A DNA stretch of 64,000 nucleotides from Streptomyces dengpaensis (GTDB lineage Bacteria; Actinomycetota; Actinomycetes; Streptomycetales; Streptomycetaceae). A program made the position numbers and the translations under genes. Positions 28,229-37,151 of this stretch are shown here, piece by piece (the first letter of the stretch is position 1; every line of letters starts with the position of its first letter). Below the pieces are notes generated by a model. It was not told where the DNA came from. It did no database searches and was given only the letters and a program-made list of their open reading frames with translations. The stretch covers positions 3,100,001-3,164,000 of the forward strand of contig NZ_CP026652.1 of NCBI RefSeq assembly GCF_002946835.1. Direction: 5' to 3'.

Positions 28229-28408
28229 ATACCCGATATCCGGGACGCCTTACCGCCCCCGAAGGCGCACTGTGGCACGAACGGCGTACGACGCTCTGAA
28301 CGCCGCCGGCCCATACGCCCCGCGAGGTTTCTCCACTCCCCGCGCGCCACCCCGGACGAGCCCCGGCCTCCGCCCGGGCAGTCCGCGACCTGATCCGCCG
28401 GACAGGCT

Positions 28409-28816
28409 CTAGCCGCCCGCGCCCCACGCCGTCAGCGCGGCCTTCACCGCGGGAACGTCGTGGTCCAGCCAGGCCACGTCCTCGACCTCGTCCGGAGCGA
28501 GCCAGCGCAACTCGTCGTGATCTTCGAGGGGCTTGGGTTCGCCCGAGCCAGGGAGCAGCCGTGCGATCCACACCCGCAGGACGTACGGCGCCGTGAGGGG
28601 CCACTCCCCCGGGACACGCTCGACCGGCTCCGCCTCGACGCCGAGTTCTTCGCGCAGCTCCCGTACGAGGGCGTGCTCGGGAGTCTCGCCCGGTTCGACC
28701 TTGCCGCCCGGCAACTCCCAGCGCCCGGCCAGCTCGGGAGGCGCGCTGCGGCGGGCGGCGAGCAGGCGACCGCCGCTCAGCAGGGCGGCTCCCACCACCA
28801 CGATCCGTTCCGTCAT
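28409..28816 (-). CDS. NUDIX hydrolase (MutT-like)
   Basis: A 135-residue pyrophosphohydrolase. The Nudix box Gx5Ex7REUxEExGU is complete: [20 protein letters not shown] followed by ELGV, about residues 36-59. The start [13 protein letters not shown] is that of MutT-type proteins that remove oxidised nucleotides, although other nucleoside diphosphate derivatives are possible. The start at 28816 is chosen over 28906 because the upstream residues are low-complexity and not conserved. Confidence 0.9.
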   Translation of the reverse strand: MTERIVVVGAALLSGGRLLAARRSAPPELAGRWELPGGKVEPGETPEHALVRELREELGVEAEPVERVPGEWPLTAPYVLRVWIARLLPGSGEPKPLEDHDELRWLAPDEVEDVAWLDHDVPAVKAALTAWGAGG

Positions 28817-28915
28817 GAGCCGGAGCCTACGGGAGTGCCACCGGACCCCGGACGGGACGGATGCCCCGGGCAGGTCGTATGCCCCCGGCAGGACCGAAGC
28901 CCCCAACAGGGCGGA

Positions 28916-29098
28916 TCACTTGGTTCCGTTCTGCCCGATGAGCTCGACCCAGTAGAGCTGCTTGTGCCGGCGGTCGTCGAGGCTGTCGGCGATCTTCTGG
29001 GCCTCGGCGCGGGTCGCGTACCTGCCCACGCGGTAGCGATTGCCGTTGTCGTCCTGCCGTATGACGAGCCAGGGAAGAGTGATCGTGCCGTCGTTCAT
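28916..29098 (-). CDS. Small SPOR-like protein
   Basis: A 60-residue cytoplasmic protein starting MNDGTITLPWLVIRQDDNG. The segment YRVGRYATRAEAQKIADSLD resembles one SPOR/sporulation-related repeat, which in larger proteins binds denuded peptidoglycan. Here no signal peptide or membrane segment is seen. Small proteins of this kind are conserved in Streptomyces with no known role. It is 99 bases upstream of the NUDIX gene on the same strand. Confidence 0.75.
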   Translation of the reverse strand: MNDGTITLPWLVIRQDDNGNRYRVGRYATRAEAQKIADSLDDRRHKQLYWVELIGQNGTK

Positions 29099-29166
29099 CG
29101 CGCCCCTCCACTTCCCGACCCGGGTCCCCGCCGTGCCCCGCCCTCTAAGGAAACCGCAATCCGCAT

Positions 29167-29328
29167 ATGCCCGAGCCTACGCCTAACCTTCACGCAGCGA
29201 ATACGGCTTTTCACAAAGAGGTACGCAACCGGCCAGGCTGGAAAGCACCGCACGCCCTCGAACGCGCTGTCGAGCACTCCCTGCGCGCCCTCGAACAGCA
29301 CGAAGTCCAGCGTGGGCACGGCACTTGA
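29167..29328 (+). CDS. Candidate small protein of 53 residues
   Basis: An ATG at 29167 opens a frame beginning MPEPTPNLHAANTAFHKEV and including RPGWKAPHALERAVEHSLRA, ending in TGA. The composition is that of a soluble helical protein and the frame is free of rare codons. There is only a weak ribosome site (AAGGAAA, 12 bases or more upstream). No family was recognised. It occupies the otherwise empty 339 bases between the SPOR-like gene and the GntR gene. Confidence 0.35.
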   Translation: MPEPTPNLHAANTAFHKEVRNRPGWKAPHALERAVEHSLRALEQHEVQRGHGT

Positions 29329-29437
29329 GAACGGCCAGATTCCAACCGGATCCGTACGGGGGTCACTTGGCGGCCGACGGCGGACAGCGCCGCAGCGCAC
29401 CGCGTCGGCGTCCGCTCCCCGAACCCGGCGGCTACGG

Positions 29438-30190
29438 CTACTTCACCGGCAGGTGATACGCGATGCGGTACCGGTCCGCCGGGACGACCACGTCGGCCGT
29501 CTCGACCGGGCGCCCCGAGGCGTAGAAGGTCCGCTGGATGACGAGGACGACATGCCCGGGTACGCCGCCCAGCGCGAGGAGTTCCTCGGCGAGACCTGGG
29601 CGCGCTCCCACCTCCTCCGTGACGTTGTCCACGATCACGTCGATGGCCGCCATGCGTTCGACGACGCCCATGCCGCCGAGCGGACCCTCCTCGGGGAGCA
29701 TCACCGGCGTACGGCCCGTGACGGCGAGGGGTTCCCAGGACGTGGAGAGCATCACCGCGTCGCCGCCGTCCCGGTAGACGTAGTTCGTGCACATCACGCG
29801 GTCGCCGGGCTTGATGGACAGGCGCTCGGCGATGGCGCCGCTGGCCTCGACCTGGCGGCTGTGGGACTCCCAGGTGCCGCGCACGGACACGTCGGCCTGC
29901 TCCTGGCGGAACGGGGTCGCGCCGCTGTCCGGCCGGTACCCGGAGCGGGCCACCCGGCGCGGGACCGGCCGCTCCCGCACGTACGTGCCCGAACCGGAGC
30001 GGCCCTCGACGAGCCCCTCGGCCATCAGCACCTTGCGCGCCTCCAGGGCGACCGTGTCCGAGACGCCGTACTCCTCGCGGATCCTGGCCTGTGACGGGAG
30101 GCGGGTGTGCGGTGGCAGCGAACCGTCGACGATCTTCTTGCGGAGATCACCCGCGACACGCAGGTAGGCCGGCTGCTCACCGAATGTCAC
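29438..30190 (-). CDS. GntR family transcriptional regulator with UTRA domain
   Basis: A 250-residue HutC-subfamily repressor. The N-terminal winged helix (about 5-75) includes LPSQARIREEYGVSDTVALE and GRSGSGTYVR. A UTRA ligand-binding domain covers about 95-245 (MCTNYVYRDGGDAVMLSTSW, PGHVVLVIQRTFYASGRPVE). It probably responds to a small phosphorylated sugar or similar effector. No transporter or enzyme operon is next to it, so targets are unknown. It could regulate itself or the neighbouring small ORF. Confidence 0.9.
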   Translation of the reverse strand: MTFGEQPAYLRVAGDLRKKIVDGSLPPHTRLPSQARIREEYGVSDTVALEARKVLMAEGLVEGRSGSGTYVRERPVPRRVARSGYRPDSGATPFRQEQADVSVRGTWESHSRQVEASGAIAERLSIKPGDRVMCTNYVYRDGGDAVMLSTSWEPLAVTGRTPVMLPEEGPLGGMGVVERMAAIDVIVDNVTEEVGARPGLAEELLALGGVPGHVVLVIQRTFYASGRPVETADVVVPADRYRIAYHLPVK

Positions 30191-30336
30191 TAGGCGCTCC
30201 CATCAGGTTGTACAGACAGCAAGAGCGTGGCAACCGTGGGTTGTGCCATGCAAGCAAAGGCCAGGGAATCACTCGATGTGATGACTTGATCCGCCCGAGG
30301 GTTTCACCAGGCACTTTCTCCCCGCTACAGCCGCGG

Positions 30337-31566
30337 TCACACCTCCATACCGGCACCGCTTCCTCCGTCGCCGGCGCCGTCGCCGCCCTCCTCGTACGAC
30401 GGCGGGGTGGTGGCGAGGCCCAGAGCCTTGCGGATGGTGACCGTCTTCTCGGCGTCGATGAGCTTCAGGCCCCTCTCGTAGTGCGTGTAGAAGGTGTCCG
30501 CGTCCTGCGCGTCCGCCGCCTTCGCCCACTCCTTCTGCGCCAGCTCGAGGTCCTTGACGAGCGCGGCGACACCGCTGGAGGCGTCGGGGGCGAACGTATG
30601 GCCGCGCAGCATGCCCGCCTGTTTCGTGAGCGCCTTCGAGACCCTGGTCGCCCATTCCTTGTGGCCCGGCAGATCGTCCTCGACGTACTCCTCGTAAGGC
30701 GCCGACTCCATCGCCGCGTTGAGGACGTGCGCGGCCTTCAGATAGGCGAGCTGGTCCGCGTCGAGGGTGAGCACGTCCTTGCGCAGCGAGCCCGTCAGGC
30801 TGACCTTCTCGTCGACGCTGCCGAACATGCAGGTGACTTCGCGGTCGCCGACGCGCCAGCTCTGCGAGGTCGGCGTGAAGTAGTACACGTCGACGTTGCC
30901 CGGGATGGCCCAGCTGTCCATCGCGTACGTGTCCCGCAGCGCGTAGCACTTCTCGTCGGCGGTGTCGGTGATCGCGCTGTCGCCCGGGTAACCACCCTTG
31001 CCCAGCTGGAAGTTGGCGAAAACCTCGGCGTCGTGCCGGCCGGCGCACGGCACCTTGTCGACGTCGTACGCCATACCCTCCAGCGAGCCGCCCGGCGCGT
31101 CGAAACACTCGCCCTTCTTGAGCGAGAAGGCCGAGCCCCGTTCGCTCGCCGCGTCCCGGAAGCCGTCCCAGAAGTCGCGCGCACCGCCCGTGGCGACCGC
31201 GAGTACGAGCAGGACGACGCCGATCGACGACATGACCATGCCGCCCACCGCCATCCCCTTGCCGCGCTCGCCCCGCCGCTTGATCTGCGCGAGCGCGACG
31301 ATCCCGAGAACCAGCCCGACAGCGGGCAGGAAGCAGAGGATGCCGAGCACGAGCGCGGAGATCGCGAGCCCGTTGACGGGCGCCGGCCGGTTGTACGGGG
31401 AATAGCCCTGCCCCCAGGGCTGGTACGCCCCCGGATAGGGGGTTTGCGGGTACGGCTGCTGGTACGGGTACGTGCCCGGGGGCGTACCAGGAGTGCCCTG
31501 CGGCAACCCCGGAGGCGGGTACTGACCCTCAGGCTGCTGGGGCCCGGGCGGCGGGGGTATGGACAC
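30337..31566 (-). CDS. DUF4190 membrane protein with large extracellular domain
   Basis: A 409-residue protein. It begins with a Pro/Gly/Tyr/Gln-rich cytoplasmic tail (1-60), followed by two helices in the DUF4190 arrangement (LAISALVLGILCFLPAVGLVLG and GMVMSSIGVVLLVLAVA, about 68-135). The outer part has four cysteines spaced as in septum-formation-type domains (GECFDAPG, VPCAGRHDAEVF, KCYAL, VTCMFG). The GTG at 31566 is preceded by GGAGCAAGG. Function is unknown; related tails link to cell-envelope proteins. Confidence 0.8.
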   Translation of the reverse strand: MSIPPPPGPQQPEGQYPPPGLPQGTPGTPPGTYPYQQPYPQTPYPGAYQPWGQGYSPYNRPAPVNGLAISALVLGILCFLPAVGLVLGIVALAQIKRRGERGKGMAVGGMVMSSIGVVLLVLAVATGGARDFWDGFRDAASERGSAFSLKKGECFDAPGGSLEGMAYDVDKVPCAGRHDAEVFANFQLGKGGYPGDSAITDTADEKCYALRDTYAMDSWAIPGNVDVYYFTPTSQSWRVGDREVTCMFGSVDEKVSLTGSLRKDVLTLDADQLAYLKAAHVLNAAMESAPYEEYVEDDLPGHKEWATRVSKALTKQAGMLRGHTFAPDASSGVAALVKDLELAQKEWAKAADAQDADTFYTHYERGLKLIDAEKTVTIRKALGLATTPPSYEEGGDGAGDGGSGAGMEV

Positions 31567-31686
31567 GGGTGCCTTGCTCCTAGGCCAGGGGGTGTGGAAC
31601 TGGCGTACGACTGTACGGTTGGGCGCATCGTAAGCGCGCCACGCGGGGGCGATGGGGGGTCCCCCTGATCGAGCGGAGTCGAAATT

Positions 31687-32901
31687 TTGGGGGAGCGGGT
31701 TACGAACGCAGCGATGCGGGCGGTCAACGGGCTGACCGCCCGTTGGGCGGGGACGGCGTCGGGCGGCACGGTGTTCTCCGCCACCGGCGTCTGGCCGCTG
31801 CTCGCCCTCCTCGCGGACGCGGCGGGCGGCGCGGCGCGGACGGAGCTGGCGGAAGCGGTGGGGATCGCGGCCGACGAAGCCGCCGCCGCAGGGCGGGAGT
31901 TGCTGGGTGCCCTGGAGAGCATGCGGGGCGTGGACACGGCGCTGGGACTGTGGACCAGACGAACGCTGCCCGTGCGGGAGGACTGGGCGGGGGGACTGCC
32001 CGTGGACACCTTCGGCGTGCTCAGCGGGGACGTCACCGCGGACAAGGCGACGCTCGACGCATGGGCGGCCCAGCGGACGGGCGGGCTCATCGAGCGCATG
32101 CCCGCGCCACTGGACGAGGACACCCTGCTGGTGCTGGCGAGTGCGCTGGCGCTGCGTACGCGGTGGCTGCAACCCTTCGAGCCCGGGTATCTGTCGGCCA
32201 CTTCGGGTCCGTGGAAGGACCGGCACCTGGCCGGGCTCCTCAGGACGACCGGCCTGCTGGACCGGATCGGTGTGGCGGACACGCCCGCGGGAGCCGTCAC
32301 GGAGCTGAAGGTCCTCGGTACCACCGGCGTCGACGTTCACCTGCTCCTCGGCGAGGAACGGATGAGCGCGAGTCAGGTACTCGCCGCGGGCGTCGACGTC
32401 CTCGCGCGGCGCCACCGGGCTGTGCCGGGTGAGCAACTCCCGTACGGAGAAGTGGGCCCGGGGCTGAATGTCCGCAAGGTGCGCTGCTACAGCCCGACCC
32501 CACCGAGCCTGAACGTCGCGACGGTCGCGTTCGACTTCTCCGCTGAGCACGATCTGCTGCAGCATCCGCGGCTGTTCGGGCTCGACGCGGCCAGGGACGA
32601 CTCCCGAGGGCACTTCCCCGGTATCAGCCACCACCCCCTGGCGGTGGGCTCCGCCAACCAGGCGGCTACCACCGCCTTCACCGACAAGGGCTTTCGCGCG
32701 GCCGCCGTTACGGCGTTGTCGGCGATCGCCGGCTGCGCGATGCCCTTCGAGCGCCCGGCACCCCGCTATGTGACGACCGAGATCGACGCTGTCTTCCACC
32801 GCCCCTTCGGCTTCCTCGCCGTGCACCGCACCTCACGCCTCGTCCTCGCGGCGGGCTGGGTCACCGAGCCGGAGCCGTTCCGCGAGGACGAGGAGTACTG
32901 A
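31687..32901 (+). CDS. Serpin family protein
   Basis: About 404 residues, the expected length for a serpin. It shows the helix A/B start (NGLTARWAG..TVFSATGVWPLLALLADAAGG), LVLASALALRTRWLQPF and the C-terminal HRPFGFLAVHRTSRLVLAAG. The hinge of the reactive loop is DKGFRAAAVTALSAIAG. By family alignment P14 would be Phe where inhibitory serpins have Thr or Ser, so trapping of proteases is uncertain. No signal peptide is seen. The start could be TTG 31687 or ATG 31714; neither has an ideal ribosome site. Its stop is 26 bases from the end of a convergent subtilase gene. Confidence 0.85.
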   Translation: MGERVTNAAMRAVNGLTARWAGTASGGTVFSATGVWPLLALLADAAGGAARTELAEAVGIAADEAAAAGRELLGALESMRGVDTALGLWTRRTLPVREDWAGGLPVDTFGVLSGDVTADKATLDAWAAQRTGGLIERMPAPLDEDTLLVLASALALRTRWLQPFEPGYLSATSGPWKDRHLAGLLRTTGLLDRIGVADTPAGAVTELKVLGTTGVDVHLLLGEERMSASQVLAAGVDVLARRHRAVPGEQLPYGEVGPGLNVRKVRCYSPTPPSLNVATVAFDFSAEHDLLQHPRLFGLDAARDDSRGHFPGISHHPLAVGSANQAATTAFTDKGFRAAAVTALSAIAGCAMPFERPAPRYVTTEIDAVFHRPFGFLAVHRTSRLVLAAGWVTEPEPFREDEEY

Positions 32902-32927
32902 GGACGAGGAGTGCTACTGACCGCCGG

Positions 32928-34517
32928 TCAGAACTGCAGCGCCCAGGAGTCGATCTTCCCGGTGTCGAGCGACGCGTTGTCGCTCACGCGCAGCTTCCAG
33001 GTGCCGTTGGCGACCTCGGAGGAGGCATTCACCGTGTACGTGGTGTTGATGTTGTCGGAGCTTCCGCCGGTCCCGTACGCCTTCAGCGTGTACGCCGACC
33101 CGTCGGGGGCGATCAGTTGCACCTGCAGATCACCGATGTACGTGTGAACGATGCTCACAGGCACGCTCAGTGACGACGGCGCGTTCCCGGAAACACCGCT
33201 CACGGTGATCGGCGACTCGACCGTGGAGTGGTCGTTGATCGTGTAGTCCGCGGTGTTGTCGAAGCGCGGTCCTGGCGGAGTCACCGTACCGGCGCCGACC
33301 TGGAGCAGCCGGTTGGGCGAGCCGGTGCCCGGGTTGGTGACGACACCGGTCGAGGCGGCGGCGATCAGGCCCGAGGCGACCTGCGCGGGCGTGGAGCCGG
33401 GATTGTCGGCCAGATAGACCGCCGCCGCGCCAGCCACGTGCGGCGTCGCCATCGAGGTACCGGAGATGGTGTTCGTCGCCGTGTCGCTGCTGTTCCAGGA
33501 CGAGGTGATCGAGGAGCCCGGGGCGAAAATGTCCAGGACGGAGCCGTAGTTGGAGAAACTGGAGCGGGCGTCGGAGGACGTGGTCGAGCCGACGGTGATG
33601 GCCTCGGTGACCCGCGCGGGCGAGTAGTTGGAGGCGTTGGCGCTGTCATTGCCCGCCGCAACCGCGAAGGTGACGCCGGAGGCGATGGCGTTGCGGACGG
33701 CCGTGTCGAGGGCGCTGTCCGCGCCGCCGCCGAGCGACATGTTGGCGACGGACGGGCCGCTGCGGTTCTGGGCGACCCAGTCGATGCCCGCGACAACCTG
33801 GGCGGTCGTGCCCGAGCCCGCGTTGTTGAGCACGCGGACGCCGACGATCCTCGCCTTCTTGGCGACGCCGTACGCGTTGCCGGCCACCGTGCCCGCCACG
33901 TGTGTGCCGTGGCCGTTGCCGTCCTGGGCGGTGTTGTCGTTGTCAATGGCGTCGTAGCCGTACGAGGCACGGCCGCCGAAGTCGCTGTGGGTGATGCGTA
34001 CGCCGGTGTCGATGATGTACGCGGTCACGCCCGACCCGGCCGAGTCCGGGTAGGTGTACGAGCTGTTGAGCGGCAGGTTCTTCTGGTCGATACGGTCCAG
34101 GCCCCAGGAGGGCGGGTTGGGCTGGGTCGTGTCGATGTGGAAGGTGCGGTTCTGGACGACGGAGGTGACGGCGGGGTCGGCGGCGAACCGCTCCGCCTCG
34201 GCCTCGGTGGCCTCCACCGCGTAGCCGTTCAGCGCCTTCTTGTACGTACGCTCGACCGTGGCGCCGTACTCCTTGGCGAGGGCCTTGCCCTGGGCCGAGT
34301 CCGCCTTCGCGGCGTCCGCGTCGAGGGTCACGATGTAGCTGTTCGCGACGGCGTTGGACGCTCCGGCGTACTGGATGTGGCCCACGGGTTCGGGCGCGGC
34401 ACTCGCGGCACTCACGGGGAGCGCGGAGACGATGCCGAGGGCGAGAGCCGTTGTGCCGGCCCAGACGAGTCTTCGCCGGGCGTGGCGGGCAGGACGGACA
34501 TGACGCATCTCTGCCAT
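32928..34517 (-). CDS. Secreted S8 subtilisin-like serine protease with P-domain
   Basis: A 529-residue preproenzyme. Signal peptide residues about 1-40 (arginine-rich, then ALALGIVSALPVSAASAAP). An I9 inhibitory propeptide follows (YIVTLDADAAKADSAQGKAL to VVQNRTFHI). The catalytic domain has Asp in YIIDTGVRITHSDF, His in GHGTHVAGT, Asn in AVAAGND and Ser in SGTSMATPHVAGAAA. The C-terminal 120 residues form a proprotein convertase P-type beta domain (TIVHTYIGDLQV-like, SIVHTYIGDLQVQL). The start at 34517 is preceded by AAGGATCC. It is secreted and self-activated by propeptide cleavage. Confidence 0.95.
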   Translation of the reverse strand: MAEMRHVRPARHARRRLVWAGTTALALGIVSALPVSAASAAPEPVGHIQYAGASNAVANSYIVTLDADAAKADSAQGKALAKEYGATVERTYKKALNGYAVEATEAEAERFAADPAVTSVVQNRTFHIDTTQPNPPSWGLDRIDQKNLPLNSSYTYPDSAGSGVTAYIIDTGVRITHSDFGGRASYGYDAIDNDNTAQDGNGHGTHVAGTVAGNAYGVAKKARIVGVRVLNNAGSGTTAQVVAGIDWVAQNRSGPSVANMSLGGGADSALDTAVRNAIASGVTFAVAAGNDSANASNYSPARVTEAITVGSTTSSDARSSFSNYGSVLDIFAPGSSITSSWNSSDTATNTISGTSMATPHVAGAAAVYLADNPGSTPAQVASGLIAAASTGVVTNPGTGSPNRLLQVGAGTVTPPGPRFDNTADYTINDHSTVESPITVSGVSGNAPSSLSVPVSIVHTYIGDLQVQLIAPDGSAYTLKAYGTGGSSDNINTTYTVNASSEVANGTWKLRVSDNASLDTGKIDSWALQF

Positions 34518-34732
34518 CTGAGGGATCCTTCTCATTCGGTGGTGCGCTGGTGGGGGTTGGTGCACGAACCGAGAAGTCGACGCGACAGGGCCATGCCAAG
34601 CATCCGGCCGCGCGCCGGCGGCCGTCTGGCACTGAACTGTGATGCCCCTGTGCGTCAGCCGAAAGATTGAGGCCTGCAGAGGAATTGCACAAGAGCCCTG
34701 CACGCCCTTAACACGGTCGCCATGTGCCAGAC

Positions 34733-34747
34733 ATGACGCAACGTCAT
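34733..34747. promoter_or_regulatory. Inverted repeat ATGACG-CAA-CGTCAT
   Basis: A perfect 6-bp inverted repeat with a 3-base spacer sits between the divergent protease gene and threonine synthase remnant, about 15 bases upstream of a TAACCT hexamer. It could be an operator for either side. Confidence 0.4.
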
Positions 34748-34773
34748 CAACCGGCCACATCTAACCTGCGGAC

Positions 34774-35012
34774 ATGACACCACTGCCGGATTGCTTCTGC
34801 CCCACGGACGGCACCCGCATCCCCGCCGACTCGCTCACCTGGTGCTGCCCGGTCTGCCGCGGCCCGCTCGACCTGGACTTCGCGCCGACGCCCGCACCCC
34901 TCAAATCCCCTGCCGGGCGGGTGAATTCACTGTGGCGGTACGCCGAGTGCCTGCCGCTGGGGACGCCCTCCGTCAGCCTGGGCGAAGGGCGCACCCCGCT
35001 GGTCCCCCTCCT
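34774..35012 (+). pseudogene. Truncated threonine synthase-like gene, 5' stub
   Basis: The first about 80 codons match the N-terminus of PLP-dependent threonine synthase-like proteins: the zinc-ribbon-like CCPVCRGPLDLDF, LWRYAECLPLG and SVSLGEGRTPLVPL. After about position 35012 the match ends and the DNA becomes a degraded transposase on the other strand. The PLP lysine and the catalytic core are missing, so the product is not functional. A TAACCT hexamer six bases before the ATG suggests the original gene was leaderless. This is probably not the only threonine synthase of the organism. Confidence 0.75.
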
Positions 35013-35543
35013 GCCGGGCCGTGCAGCTCGGCCGGGACCGCGGGCTTCTTGCCGTGGCCGCCGTCGGTGGTCGCGGTGGAGCCGGCAGGGGATTCTGCCG
35101 CACGGACCGGTGCTGCTTCCTTCGCCGTGTTCTGTTCGGTGCCGCATCCGGCGGCCAGCAGGGCAGCGGCCGCCGCGGCGGCGATCAGGCTGACCAGGCT
35201 CCAGCGCATCCAGGAGTTCCAGCAGGTCACCTGCCCCTGGTCGAGCCGGGTCAGGGACTTCGCGGCGTGGAAGTCCTCCTCGATGCGCCCCTGGTGCAGA
35301 CCACGGACACCAGGTCGGCCAAGGCGACCGAGGTGGCAGCGGTAGAAGGACAGTTCACCGGTGTAGCGGTGGCGGCGGATGAGCAGGGCGCTGTTTCCCG
35401 GTTCCCGTCCGGGGGGTGTCGTCGCCGGTGATCTCGACCATGGCCCAGTCGTAGTCGCGGTCGCCCTTGGTGCCGTGCCCGGTCCGCAGCCGCTGCCAGG
35501 CCCGGCGGGACACCCGACTCCGCACCCGGGGTCCCGCCGTCAC
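35013..35543 (-). pseudogene. Degraded IS701-type transposase remnant
   Basis: Read on the minus strand in shifting frames, the region gives typical transposase pieces: GTKGDRDYDWAMVEI, then ALLIRRHRYTGELSFYRC, ADLVSVVCTR, RIEEDFHAAKSLTRLDQGQ and TCWNSWMRWSLVSLIAA. At least two or three frameshifts separate them, and the N-terminal half with the first catalytic residues is absent. The glutamate of IEEDF is the third acidic catalytic residue. It is an old insertion that truncated or replaced the threonine synthase gene. No terminal repeats could be identified. Confidence 0.75.
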
Positions 35544-35549
35544 CGCACC

Positions 35550-37151
35550 TTAGTCGTCCGTGCGCTCCAGGAAGATCGGGTTGGTCATCGCCGCCATGGC
35601 GCCCCACGGCAGGTCGGGGCTCATGGAGTTGCCCTTGCCCGGGGTGCCGTCGGCCCTCGGGTGGCGGATCTCGGCGCGCACGTACGCGGCGAGCGAGGCG
35701 GTGGTGCGCCACACGACCGTGCCGGTGCCGGAGGCGGGCAGCGACCTCTGGTGCATCTGGCCCTCGTCGGTGATGAAGCGGACGGTGCCGCCCGGCACGC
35801 CCGAGACGTCCAGCCGGACGTCCACGGGAGCGTCGGAGGGCACCCGCAGCCGCTCGCCGATACCGGCCTGCATGCCACGGCCGGTGACGGTGAAGGCCAG
35901 GTCGACGGTGGACCACTCGGTGATCCAGCTGCGGCCGTTGCGGATGGCGTCCAGGATCGCGGTCCGGCTGAGGTTCTCGGCGTGCACGACCATGTGCGGC
36001 GCACCGACCACCTGGGGCTCCCGGTGCGCATCGCTGTTGCCCATGGCCGGCACCCAGTCGTGGCCCTTCCTGACCGCGTCGCCGAGCATGGCGTCCCAGA
36101 CATCGACGGCCGACTCGTCGTCGTACGTCCAGGGGCCGTTCCACAGCTCCACGGCGTCGGCGTGCTCATAGCCGAACTTCCACTGAGCGCCGATGTACGG
36201 GGTGTACGGGTGCGCGGGCACCACCAGGCCCCCGGAGCGGTGCACCTCCCGCGCGTAGCGCGCGAACTGGTCGTCGCGGGAACGGTAACGCCAGTCGATC
36301 CACTGGCCCGGGTCGACACCCAGCGCCAGCCAGTGGCCGTTGCGCGTGGTGACCTCCTCACCGGCGATGATCAGCAGGTCGTCACCGGCGTGCTCGCCCC
36401 AGATCGCGTGCGCAGAGGAGGTGTTGTGCTCGGTGGAGACCATGAAGTCCAGTTTGGAGGCGCGTGCCGCGGCCGCGAGTTCGGCGGGCGTGCGCTTGCC
36501 GTCGGAGTGCACGGTGTGCAGATGGCAGTCGCCGCGGTACCAGGCGCGCCCGCGTCCCTTGGCCCGCTCCGGCGGGAAGTTGGGGACGAACGCCGGACCG
36601 GGCTCGCCAAACCGCAGAGTTACCTGCACGCTGTAGTCCATGCCCTGCGGCGCCACCTGGTACGGGCCGAGGACGATGTACCACGTACCGGCCTCGACGG
36701 GACCGGGCAGATAGCCGGGCGTGGCCTCGGTCGTGCTGATGGCGAAGGACGTTCGGAAGCCGCCGGACCAACCACGGAAGCCCTTGCTTCCCAGCTTGGT
36801 GCCGCGCTGGTCGAAGACGCCGATGTCGCAGGAGTTGCCCGGTGTCCCGACCGGCACCGAGGGCTTGTCGTAGGAGTAGGAGACGGCGATCTCACGTACG
36901 CCCGTCGGCACTTCCACCGGCAGGTACACGAAGTCCGCCACACCGGTCTCCAGATGCCCGGTGATCGTCCTGGTCACCTCGCCGGTGCCGTCGGCTGCGG
37001 CCGGCGTGCCGTCAGCGGCCTGCGCGAAGGAGACAGGAGTCAGGGTGAGCGCCGCCGCGCCGAGACCGGTCGCGGCCGCCAGGAGGGTGCGGCGGGGAAG
37101 CCGGTCGTTCTCCAGGGGTTCGGTGTGGCGGTCACAGTGTTCGGTGCACAT
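35550..37151 (-). CDS. CehA/McbA-type PHP metallohydrolase, Tat-exported
   Basis: A 533-residue secreted phosphoesterase-like protein. The N-terminus has a Tat-like signal (LPRRTLLAAATGLGAAALTL, about 18-37). A beta-rich domain precedes the PHP domain, which begins at YRGDCHLHTVHSDGKRTPAE with the HxH metal motif and continues with DFMVSTEHNT, IIAGEEVTT, VVPAHPYTP and MGNSDAHRE. Binding of two or three metal ions is expected. Substrate is unknown; relatives are named for carbaryl hydrolysis, which need not be the natural reaction. It lies directly after the transposase remnant. Confidence 0.88.
   Translation of the reverse strand: MCTEHCDRHTEPLENDRLPRRTLLAAATGLGAAALTLTPVSFAQAADGTPAAADGTGEVTRTITGHLETGVADFVYLPVEVPTGVREIAVSYSYDKPSVPVGTPGNSCDIGVFDQRGTKLGSKGFRGWSGGFRTSFAISTTEATPGYLPGPVEAGTWYIVLGPYQVAPQGMDYSVQVTLRFGEPGPAFVPNFPPERAKGRGRAWYRGDCHLHTVHSDGKRTPAELAAAARASKLDFMVSTEHNTSSAHAIWGEHAGDDLLIIAGEEVTTRNGHWLALGVDPGQWIDWRYRSRDDQFARYAREVHRSGGLVVPAHPYTPYIGAQWKFGYEHADAVELWNGPWTYDDESAVDVWDAMLGDAVRKGHDWVPAMGNSDAHREPQVVGAPHMVVHAENLSRTAILDAIRNGRSWITEWSTVDLAFTVTGRGMQAGIGERLRVPSDAPVDVRLDVSGVPGGTVRFITDEGQMHQRSLPASGTGTVVWRTTASLAAYVRAEIRHPRADGTPGKGNSMSPDLPWGAMAAMTNPIFLERTDD

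Noticed and set aside
34973..35230. Apparent small lipoprotein (MTCWNSWMRWSLVSLIAAA with a LAAGC motif)
   Set aside because: The start TCWNSWMRWSL is the end of an IS701-type transposase; the lipobox-like string is chance in the degraded remnant.
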